DNA of 11,927 nucleotides from contig DATFWQ010000216.1 in NCBI GenBank assembly GCA_035259145.1, positions 1-11,927 on the forward strand, written 5' to 3'. Position numbers and translations under genes: made by a program. The notes under the pieces were generated by a model. The model ran no database searches. It was not told where the DNA came from and was given only the letters and a program-made list of their open reading frames with translations. The DNA is from CF-161 sp035259145. Lineage in GTDB: Bacteria > Chloroflexota > Dormibacteria > Dormibacterales > Dormibacteraceae. The stretch's first letter is position 1. The number at the start of each line of letters is the position of its first letter. Positions 4,390 to 11,417 of the stretch are shown in pieces.

Positions 4390-6615
4390 GTGCGCGCATT
4401 CGTCGGTCTGGCGGTTCGCCGCCCCTGGTTGGTCATCGTCGGGTGGCTGGCCGTGCTCGTCCTGGCCAACCTTGGCAGCCGCGTGGTGCACCCGCCCGCG
4501 CCCAACAGCTCGTTCCTGCCGGCCGAGGCGGAGAGCCAGCGGGCCGCCATACTCGAAGCCTCCCGGTTCGGTGGCGGCCATCAGGCAGCTCAGGTCGTGG
4601 TCGTCGACCAGAACGGGCTTCGCTCAACTGACCATGAGCTCGCTCGACAGCTCAACGACTGGCTCAGCACCCGCCCGAGCTCTGACAGGATCCTGTCGGT
4701 CAGCCCGGCCTATCCGAGCCCTGACGGCAAGGCCCTGGTGATGCAGGTCACGTTCACCGTCGCCAGCACCGTCGACGAACAGCCCGACGCGGGCATCGCC
4801 GCGATCGAAAAGCACCTCGCCAACCTCCCGCTGCCGCCCGGCGTTCGGGTCGGAATCACGGGCGACCCCGTGATCAGCCACGACATTGGAGCGGGCATCA
4901 GCGGGAGCAGCTCGTCTGGACGTTCCGATTTCCTTCGGGTGGTCAGCATCCTGATCATCGTGGTGGTGCTCGCGCTCGTCTATCGCGCGCCTCTGCCCGT
5001 ACTGGTCCCTCTTCTGTCAATCGGAGCGGTGCTCGCCATCAGTTCGAACCTTCTGAACATCGCAGCCGCCACGGTCGGACTCCCCCTGGGCTCGTTCAGC
5101 CTTCCCTTCGTCTTCGCGGTCACACTGGGCGCGGGCACCAACTACGGGATATTCCTGATCTCCCGCTACCGTGAGGAGCTGCGGCGCGGCGGTAGTCGCA
5201 GACACGCCATGGAGATCGCGGCGCCGGGTGTCGCTCCGGCGATCGCCTCCAGCGCTGCCACGGTGGTGCTGGGCACGGCCGCGATGGCCTTCACCTCCCT
5301 CGGCTTCTTCCGCACGCTCGGCCCCGCGGTCGCCATCTCGATCGTCGTGATGCTGGCCGCCGGCCTCAGCCTCACCCCGGCCTTGATCGCGATCAGCCGC
5401 GGTGCTTTCTTCTGGCCCCGCTGGCCGAAGCCCGAGGGCACGAGCGGAGATCCAGCCAGATCGATGTGGCACCGCGTTGGCGTGGTCGTCACGCGGCGTC
5501 CGGCGGTGGTGCTGGTAGCAGTCCTGGCGGTGCTGGCTCTGCCGGCGTGGGCTCTGACGAGAGTCCAGGTCTCGGTCGACTCCCTTAGCAGCCTTCCCGG
5601 CGGCTCGCCCTCGCTGGCTGGCTATCGCCTTCTGCAGGCCCACTTCCCTGTCCAGACCCAGGCGGCGTCGGTCTTCGTCACCACCGGCGGGACCCAGCTC
5701 GACGGGGCTCAGCTGAGCCGCGTCCGAGATGCCATGCATGACTCGCCAGGCGTCGCGTCGGTGAGCGATCCCGAAGTCTCCCGCGATGGCAGCGCCGCGA
5801 GGTTCCGGCTCGTGCTCAGCAAAGACCCGTCGACGGACGAGGCATCCGCCGCGGTCACCGGGGCCGAGGTGGCTGCGAGGCGTGCACTGACGGCCACAAC
5901 GCTGGATCACCCGCGCGTCCTTGCCGGAGGTGAGGTGGCCGTCGATCGGGATCTGCGAGAGCTGCTGGTTCAGGACTTCCTGCGCGTGCTGATCCTGGTC
6001 GGCGGGTCGATCTACCTGGTCCTGGCAATCCTCCTGCGCAACCTCTATGCCCCGGTGTACCTCCTGGCCAGCGTGGGTCTGTCGACCGCGGCCGCGATCG
6101 GTGGAGTCGGGCTGCTCTATCGCGTGCTGGCCGGCCAACCCCTCTACTGGGCGGTACCCGTCTTCGCATTCGTGTTCCTGGTCGCCCTCGGTGAGGACTT
6201 CAACATCTACCTCGTCTCACGGCTTCGCCAGCAGCTGTCGCAGTCGGATCGCGCTGCGGGCATCGCTCGCGCGGTTGGGCTGACCGGTGGGCCGATCTCA
6301 TCGGCGGGTCTCGTGATGGCTGCCGCATTCTTCCTCTTCCTTGGCAACCCGGTGCCTCTCGTCCAGCAGTTGGGGGCCGTAGTGGTCGCCGGCCTCCTGC
6401 TCGACACGTTCCTGGTGCGGCCGCTCCTGGTGCCGGCGCTGGTGCGGTTGCTGGGTGGCTGGAGCGGCATCTCGGCCGTGCGACAGCCCGGGGCAGCGGC
6501 TTCCCCTGCATCGCGGCGGGTTGAGGTGGCGACGCCGCATCAAGACGCCGGTGAGGCCGGTGGCACTGGTAATCCACCGCACCTGGACTGGGGCGGGACG
6601 AATCAGAAGCCGTAA
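4390..6615 (+). CDS. MMPL/RND-superfamily membrane exporter
   Basis: The 741-residue product has the duplicated RND layout of MmpL-type exporters. Helix 1 (about 12-30) is followed by an extracytoplasmic domain to about 180 and a five-helix block (about 183-350). A second helix 1 (VVLVAVLAVLALPAWAL), a second outer domain and a second helix block follow, ending near residue 685 (LVRLLGG), with a polar tail of about 55 residues. Such proteins use the proton gradient to export lipids, siderophores or drugs. The TM4 signature is GAGTNYGIFLISRYRE and the TM10 signature ALGEDFNIYLVSR. In MmpL3 both carry Asp-Tyr; here they are Asn251-Tyr252 and Asp603-Phe604, so only the pairing of Asp603 with Tyr252 can form. 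It is shorter than mycobacterial MmpL3 and near the size of MmpL/YdfJ-like exporters. It is divergent from a TetR gene that probably represses it. The cargo is unknown. Confidence 0.92.
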   Translation: MRAFVGLAVRRPWLVIVGWLAVLVLANLGSRVVHPPAPNSSFLPAEAESQRAAILEASRFGGGHQAAQVVVVDQNGLRSTDHELARQLNDWLSTRPSSDRILSVSPAYPSPDGKALVMQVTFTVASTVDEQPDAGIAAIEKHLANLPLPPGVRVGITGDPVISHDIGAGISGSSSSGRSDFLRVVSILIIVVVLALVYRAPLPVLVPLLSIGAVLAISSNLLNIAAATVGLPLGSFSLPFVFAVTLGAGTNYGIFLISRYREELRRGGSRRHAMEIAAPGVAPAIASSAATVVLGTAAMAFTSLGFFRTLGPAVAISIVVMLAAGLSLTPALIAISRGAFFWPRWPKPEGTSGDPARSMWHRVGVVVTRRPAVVLVAVLAVLALPAWALTRVQVSVDSLSSLPGGSPSLAGYRLLQAHFPVQTQAASVFVTTGGTQLDGAQLSRVRDAMHDSPGVASVSDPEVSRDGSAARFRLVLSKDPSTDEASAAVTGAEVAARRALTATTLDHPRVLAGGEVAVDRDLRELLVQDFLRVLILVGGSIYLVLAILLRNLYAPVYLLASVGLSTAAAIGGVGLLYRVLAGQPLYWAVPVFAFVFLVALGEDFNIYLVSRLRQQLSQSDRAAGIARAVGLTGGPISSAGLVMAAAFFLFLGNPVPLVQQLGAVVVAGLLLDTFLVRPLLVPALVRLLGGWSGISAVRQPGAAASPASRRVEVATPHQDAGEAGGTGNPPHLDWGGTNQKP

Positions 6616-7538
6616 AGGTCGCCTGCCAGATATTTGAGCCCGCTGTCCACGCAAACCGTCGCTACCGTCCGGCCAGGACCGAGCTCGGCCGCGAGCTGGA
6701 TCGCCGCCGCAACATTCAGACCAGAAGAGGTCCCCCCGAAGATGCCCTCCTCACGCGCCATGCGCCTGGCAGTTTCGCGTGCGAGCTCCTCGTCCACGGA
6801 GCGGACTTCGTCGTAGGACTCACTGTCCAGGAGTGGCGGTTTGAAGCCGATGCCGATTCCCTCCACGTGGTGCGCTCCCGACGCGCCCCCGGCGATCGGC
6901 GTGGAGGCGGCGGGCTCGAGTGCCACGATCCGCGTACCAAGAGGCTTGAGCACGTTCGCGACCCCGACAAGCATCCCAGCAGTGCCGACCCCGCCGCAGA
7001 AGACGTCGATGGAGCCGCTGACCTGGTTCGCCAGCTCGCGGCCGATCCCCTCGTAGCCCTTGATGGAGTCAACGTTGTTGAGCTGGTCGGTCCGGTAGCT
7101 GTTCACCTGTGTTGCGAGCATGCGCACTCTATCCATCATCCTGGGGAGCAGATCGGGTGTGATCTGACCACCGCGGCTTGGTTCGATAATCACGTCAGCA
7201 CCGAACGCGCGCATGGTCGCAAGCTTCTCCGGCGCGAAGGCGTCCGAAGAGACAACTCGGAATTTGTAGCCTTTTACGGCGCACACGAACGCGAGCGAGG
7301 AACCGGTGCTGCCTCCGGTGTACTCGATCACAGTCATCCCTGGACGAAGGGCCCCTCGCGCCTCCGCCTCCGAGATCATGGCCAGCGCCATGCGGTCCTT
7401 GTAGGAGCCGGTCGGGCTGAAGTACTCGAGCTTGACCAGAACGTTGGCCGCCCCTGGCGGCAGCATCCTGGTCAGCCGGACGACTGGGGTGTTGCCAATC
7501 GCGTCCAGCGTGGAGTCCTTTACTCCGGCGCTCTGCAT
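6603..7538 (-). CDS. PLP-dependent cysteine synthase family protein
   Basis: The 311-residue fold-type II PLP enzyme has IGNTPVVRL at the N-terminus, Lys47 in SPTGSYKDR as the expected Schiff-base lysine, EYTGGSTGSS (from residue 72) at the substrate-loop position, GGVGTAG as the phosphate-binding loop and GGTSSG near the C-terminus. O-acetylserine sulfhydrylases normally have TSGNTG; TGGSTG with Ser for Asn marks a side branch of the family whose reaction is not well defined. It may make cysteine from O-acetylserine or O-phosphoserine and sulfide, or act on another beta-substituted amino acid. The ATG at 7538 has GGAGGA (7550-7545) six bases upstream. There is no serine acetyltransferase or sulfur gene nearby. 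Its 3' end overlaps that of the convergent exporter gene by 13 bp. It is cytoplasmic. Confidence 0.88.
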   Translation of the reverse strand: MQSAGVKDSTLDAIGNTPVVRLTRMLPPGAANVLVKLEYFSPTGSYKDRMALAMISEAEARGALRPGMTVIEYTGGSTGSSLAFVCAVKGYKFRVVSSDAFAPEKLATMRAFGADVIIEPSRGGQITPDLLPRMMDRVRMLATQVNSYRTDQLNNVDSIKGYEGIGRELANQVSGSIDVFCGGVGTAGMLVGVANVLKPLGTRIVALEPAASTPIAGGASGAHHVEGIGIGFKPPLLDSESYDEVRSVDEELARETARRMAREEGIFGGTSSGLNVAAAIQLAAELGPGRTVATVCVDSGLKYLAGDLYGF

Positions 7539-7626
7539 CAGTGGTCCTCCAATGGTCGGTTCCGCGCGTGTTGTCTCCAGTCTGCCAGCGAGGATGTGGT
7601 AGTGAGACCCAGCTGCGCGACTGCGC

Positions 7627-7642
7627 GGCAGACCACGCTGCC
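7627..7642. terminator. Weak hairpin after the 3D-lipoprotein gene
   Basis: GGCAG (7627-7631) and CTGCC (7638-7642) form a perfect 5-bp stem with a 6-base loop, about 20 bp downstream of the stop of the last gene in the polysaccharide unit and 90 bp upstream of the cysteine synthase-like start. There is no T-run. The surrounding 124-bp gap shows no clear -10/-35 for the downstream gene. Confidence 0.25.
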
Positions 7643-7662
7643 CTGCCGGCCGTCGATACTCG

Positions 7663-8310
7663 CTAGCCGAGCAACGCGACCACTGCTCCGTGCGTGTCGA
7701 AATAGGTCGGGCTCAGGTCTTCGAAGTCGGGCCCGTCCTCCTCGCCGACGTAGAGGTCAAGATGCTTCGGATCACTGCAGCCGCCACAGTGATCCTCCAC
7801 GACCCAGCCAGCCCCTTTGACGCGGGCGCAGACGGTCTCGTCGACGTTCGAACCGCAGCTGACTACTCGCACACCTGTGCCGGGGGCAAAGCTGGATGCC
7901 GCTGCCGCCGAAACCCACTGCCGTAGCGGCCGGTCGCCTAGTCCAACCGGTGTCCTGGCCAGGAACCAGCAGCGGCGGTCGAAGTCCCAACCCAGATAGC
8001 GGTTCTCGTGGATGGGAGTCACGAAGCGACCGAAGCCCTCGGTCTGAACGCGGTCCAGGAAATGGAGCGAGTGCTTGCCGAGCGCCAGGCCGGCGCAGTC
8101 CAAGATGGCCTGCAAAGGGGGCCCGTGATACGACTCGACCGGCGTGTAGTAGACGGTCAGGTGCCAGCCGCCGGTCGCCTGACCCGACGGCCTCGCCGAT
8201 GCTGGAGCCGCTGACGCCTGAACGCCGTGCGGAGGTGTCTGCGCCCCACAGCCGAGGCACAACGTGCACAGGCTGACCGCGGCGCAGATCCACCGATTGA
8301 GGCGGCTCAA
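7663..8310 (-). CDS. Probable lipoprotein with 3D / double-psi beta-barrel domain
   Basis: From the TTG at 8310 the product is 215 residues. A short basic N-terminus (SRLNR), a hydrophobic stretch (WICAAVSLCTLCLG) and Cys21 resemble a lipoprotein signal, although Cys at -3 is not consensus. A low-complexity Ala/Pro/Ser linker leads to a folded domain from about residue 48. It opens with HLTVYYTPVES and ends with VVEDHCGGC (Asp173) and HLDLYVG (Asp185). These match the two Asp-bearing strands of the 3D domain of MltA/YuiC-type lytic transglycosylases, and resemble the D-C-x-x-C...LDL pattern of RlpA, barwin and expansin barrels. Six cysteines in the domain suggest disulfides outside the cytoplasm. 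The TTG overlaps the TGA of the upstream fusion gene as TTGA, so translation is probably coupled. A frame extending to 8637 lies inside that gene and is not credible. It probably acts on peptidoglycan or the polymer. Confidence 0.75.
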   Translation of the reverse strand: MSRLNRWICAAVSLCTLCLGCGAQTPPHGVQASAAPASARPSGQATGGWHLTVYYTPVESYHGPPLQAILDCAGLALGKHSLHFLDRVQTEGFGRFVTPIHENRYLGWDFDRRCWFLARTPVGLGDRPLRQWVSAAAASSFAPGTGVRVVSCGSNVDETVCARVKGAGWVVEDHCGGCSDPKHLDLYVGEEDGPDFEDLSPTYFDTHGAVVALLG

Positions 8311-11300
8311 AACGCCCCGGAGCCACGTTGTGGCGATGAGCCGAGCCTGGTGACACGGGTCCAGCCCACGCGAATGCCCTTCAGGGCGCGCAGCACCGCC
8401 TTCAACGCCACCACGTACATGAACTGCCGGTAGAACAGGTTCTGGACGGGCACCAGCAGGACCAGCGCGACGGACTCCCCGTCTATGGCCAGCGCCCACA
8501 GGCAGACCAGCAGAAGCGCGACGTTGTACGCGACGACTTCGAGGAGCAGCTGAGGGCCCCAGGCGAACAACGGACTGAGGACCAACCCCAGGTCGATCGT
8601 CGGAGCCATGATGGGAAACACGATCTGAGCGACCCACAAACCGGGGATCGCTACCAGGCCCAGGGCGCCTGCGCGTGGATTGAGCGTGGCGGCCCGATGC
8701 TTCCAGAGGCTCTGCAGCATGCCGAACGCCCAGCGATTTCGCTGGCGGCTGAGCTGTCGCAGCGTCTCGGGCGCCTCTGTGTATGCCACCGCCCCGGGCA
8801 CGTAGCGCACGCGGTATCCTGCTCTGCCCAGCGCGAGGGTGACGTCGGTGTCCTCGGCCAGCGTGTCAGTCGGGAAGCCGCCCACCCTCGCGACCGCGGC
8901 CCCGCGCCACGCGCCGACCGCGCCTGGCACCACCGGGACGCAGTTCAACATGCTGTATACGCGGCGCTCCAGGTTCAGCGTCAGCACGTATTCCAGGACC
9001 TGGAACCGTGTCAGCAGGGTGCTCCGGTTGCCAACCTTGGGGTTGCCGGCTACGGCGCCAACGCGCGGGTCACCGAATGGTTCGACCAGGCGGCGCACGG
9101 TCCGCCTGCCGAACACGGTGTCGGCATCGAGAGCCACGATGATGGGGTGGCTTGCCGCGCCAAATCCGACGCGGAGCGCCTGCGCCTTGCCTGCGTGCGG
9201 CCGTTGGATCACGCGGACGCCGTGCCTGGCGAATGCGGACGCGATAAACGCCGTGCGATCGTCGGAGCCGTCGTCTACGACGATGATCTCCAGCCCTGGA
9301 TAGTCACTGCTGATCAGTGCCTGGAGCGTCCTACCGATGACCTTCTCCTCATTGTGGGCAGGGACCAGCACAGTGACCGGACCCCGATAGGCATTGGCGC
9401 GAGGGCGGCCGCCGAGGGCCCAGTGCAGCAGCGCGAAGCCACCCAGAAAAAGGACTCGGGCGAAGGCGAGGAACACAACAATGTTGACCGCGGCGAACCA
9501 GAAGCTGCTGCCGTGGTAGACGGTCCAGATGGTGCCCAACGTCAAGGAGTCGAGCAGCAAGTTAGGCTGGCTCACCGGCGGCATCGCGGCCGTTGGCGAT
9601 TCTCCTATCGCCTCACCAACCGGCACGATCTCGAGGCCTCGAGCCTGGAGCCCGTCGAGGATCCCGGGCAGTGCCGCCACCGTCTGGCTGCGATCGCCGC
9701 CCCCGTCGTGCAGGAGTATCGTCTGGCCGTCTGGCGCCGAGAGAGCACGCGACACGATCAATGCCGGGCCGGGACGCGTCCAGTCCCGCGTATCCGCCCC
9801 GCTGCCCACGATCTGGTATCCCTGCTGCGCCACCTTGAGCAAGCTCAGATTGTCCTGTCCGGGATCGGGATCGGAGAGCGAGTCCGAGTAGGGGTAGCGA
9901 AACAGCGTCGCCGAGTGGCCGGTAGCAGCCTCGATCACCCTCTGCGTCATGCTGAGCTCGAACCCGAACCGCCAGTCTGAAGCGTGCTCAAGGTCGGCAG
10001 CGTGCGTATAGGTGTGGTTGGCGACCTCATGCCCCTCCGCGTACATCCTCCGCAGGAGGTCGGGATATTGAGCCGCCACACTGCCGATGACAAAGAAGGT
10101 TGCGCGGGCGTGATACTCGCGCAGTATTTCGAGGATGCGCGGAGTCCAGCGCGGGTCGGGCCCGTCGTCGAACGTCACCGCCACCGTTCCCTGCCTCAGC
10201 GCCGTCTCTCGCAGCTGGACTCCGGCCGGCAGATCCAGATAGCGCTCACCAGTCACCCGACCGTCGGCCGCGTCCACGCTGACCGTGCGGTGCCCCACCT
10301 TCGGGAGCCCGGCAATCCCGGCAACCTCTCCACGGCCGCTCAGCGTTGGGCTGATGGTGACGACAGAGAGAGTGGCCGGGACAGAGTCGCCTCCCGCAGC
10401 CACGACCTGCCACAATCCCTCGTCCTCCAGCCCTACCCGCCACAGGCCCACGCCGGCGAGGCCACCGGCCTCAGCCTCGCGTATGAGCGGCTGCAGGCTC
10501 GCCGCGTCGCAGAACCACACGGTGTGGCGTGTGTGATCGGAGCCTGTGTACGTGTACCAGGGCTCGCGCGCGGTCGCGTCCCACATAATCGCGCTGGCAC
10601 CGCTCGCGCGCTGCATGACCTGGCTGAAGGACAGCGGCTCGACGGTGTCCTGTCCCCAGTCGTACCCATAGCCCGCGAGACCAAGCAGGACTTTGCTGGG
10701 TGCAACCTCCCGCCGCAGCTGTTGGAGGGCGGCTTGCACCCACGGGTAGGCAGCGATCGGGCCCGGTCTGCCAGGTAGGTTGTGCTGGTCGTACGCCATC
10801 TCCAGCAGCCAGTCGGTGACCCCCTGCAGCCGGGAGAGGTCGTAGCTGCGGTGGTCGACCGGAATGTCCAGGATCAACCCTTTGCCCGCCGCGTGCAGAC
10901 GGCCGTACAGCTCGGCCACAAAGCTCAGGAAGGCTGCGGAAAGCGTCGGCGACAGCTGCTCGAGGTCAAGATCGGCACCATCCCCGCCGGCGTCGATCAC
11001 TGCCTGGAAGATGTCGGCCACGAGTGATTGACGACCTGCCCCGGAGGCGAGAACCTTCAGGTCACCGCCCTGGAAGGCACCATCCCGATAGTTCTGCACC
11101 ATCTGGAAGACCTTCACGTCGCTCGCATGGGCGAGCCTCACGAGGGTCTTGGGATCGCCGACCTCGTGCAGGCCACCGTCGGCGGCTAGATACAGCCCAC
11201 TTGGCGCCAGGTGGGTGATGTGGTCTCGGTCGAGGTGGGCAAGGCCGGAAAAGTCGGGGGTGTCGCCATCGTAGAAGGCGAGGGCTACCGGGGAGCTGGA

Positions 11301-11411
11301 GGCTGCATGGACTGGTCCAGCCGGTGTCGGTGAGAAACAGAAGAGCGCGCCGCAGGCAGGAAGGACGAGACTCCGAACGGCAAGAGCCCTGGCCCTGCGA
11401 CCTCTAACCAC
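8307..11411 (-). CDS. Trimodular GH18 hydrolase - CE4 polysaccharide deacetylase - GT2 membrane synthase
   Basis: The 1034-residue product starts at GTG 11411 with a signal-like N-terminus (RGRRARALAVRS, a hydrophobic stretch, PVHA). A GH18 barrel (about 40-345) has a complete D-x-x-D-x-D-x-E motif, Asp144 to Glu151, MAYD at 205-208 and a strand-8 Trp324. The CE4 deacetylase (about 405-600) has TFDDGP (Asp415/Asp416), the metal pair His466 and His470 in HTYTH, RYPY at 505-508 and LLHDGG (His568). One or two membrane helices (about 630-670) lead to a processive GT2 domain with DDGS (713-716), DAD (762-764), ED (853-854) and QRNRW (890-894), then several C-terminal helices. This is the layout of poly-GlcNAc, chitin or hyaluronan synthases. 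Inferred job: synthesise an N-acetyl amino-sugar polymer inside, then deacetylate and trim it outside, like PgaC plus PgaB on one chain. No ribosome site precedes the GTG. Confidence 0.92.
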   Translation of the reverse strand: MVRGRRARALAVRSLVLPACGALFCFSPTPAGPVHAASSSPVALAFYDGDTPDFSGLAHLDRDHITHLAPSGLYLAADGGLHEVGDPKTLVRLAHASDVKVFQMVQNYRDGAFQGGDLKVLASGAGRQSLVADIFQAVIDAGGDGADLDLEQLSPTLSAAFLSFVAELYGRLHAAGKGLILDIPVDHRSYDLSRLQGVTDWLLEMAYDQHNLPGRPGPIAAYPWVQAALQQLRREVAPSKVLLGLAGYGYDWGQDTVEPLSFSQVMQRASGASAIMWDATAREPWYTYTGSDHTRHTVWFCDAASLQPLIREAEAGGLAGVGLWRVGLEDEGLWQVVAAGGDSVPATLSVVTISPTLSGRGEVAGIAGLPKVGHRTVSVDAADGRVTGERYLDLPAGVQLRETALRQGTVAVTFDDGPDPRWTPRILEILREYHARATFFVIGSVAAQYPDLLRRMYAEGHEVANHTYTHAADLEHASDWRFGFELSMTQRVIEAATGHSATLFRYPYSDSLSDPDPGQDNLSLLKVAQQGYQIVGSGADTRDWTRPGPALIVSRALSAPDGQTILLHDGGGDRSQTVAALPGILDGLQARGLEIVPVGEAIGESPTAAMPPVSQPNLLLDSLTLGTIWTVYHGSSFWFAAVNIVVFLAFARVLFLGGFALLHWALGGRPRANAYRGPVTVLVPAHNEEKVIGRTLQALISSDYPGLEIIVVDDGSDDRTAFIASAFARHGVRVIQRPHAGKAQALRVGFGAASHPIIVALDADTVFGRRTVRRLVEPFGDPRVGAVAGNPKVGNRSTLLTRFQVLEYVLTLNLERRVYSMLNCVPVVPGAVGAWRGAAVARVGGFPTDTLAEDTDVTLALGRAGYRVRYVPGAVAYTEAPETLRQLSRQRNRWAFGMLQSLWKHRAATLNPRAGALGLVAIPGLWVAQIVFPIMAPTIDLGLVLSPLFAWGPQLLLEVVAYNVALLLVCLWALAIDGESVALVLLVPVQNLFYRQFMYVVALKAVLRALKGIRVGWTRVTRLGSSPQRGSGAF

Positions 11412-11417
11412 AGGCCG

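Noticed and set aside
4285..4581. Upstream extension of the TetR gene to 4581
   Set aside because: It would run through the AT-rich control region and into the exporter's coding sequence; TetR proteins start shortly before the helix-turn-helix, and a promoter lies at 4292-4297.
5017..6138. Long open frame on the minus strand (373 codons) opposite the MMPL gene
   Set aside because: Its product is rich in Arg, Asp, Gln and His with no hydrophobic core, and the plus strand clearly encodes the exporter. It is a GC-bias shadow.
7600..7632. Short direct repeat GCGCGACTGCGCG-like near the cysteine synthase start
   Set aside because: Only two short near-copies in very GC-rich sequence; not more than chance would give.
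6867..7820. Plus-strand open frame of 317 codons across the cysteine synthase-like gene
   Set aside because: It spans a gene, an intergenic gap and the end of another gene, with no ribosome site or recognisable fold.
8311..8637. N-terminal extension of the 3D lipoprotein inside the fusion gene
   Set aside because: It overlaps the C-terminal membrane helices of the fusion in another frame and would bury the signal sequence; the TTG at 8310 is more sensible.
8697..9980. Long open frame on the plus strand (427 codons) opposite the GT2 and CE4 parts
   Set aside because: Low-quality composition and no domain, while the opposite strand carries complete CE4 and GT2 motifs.
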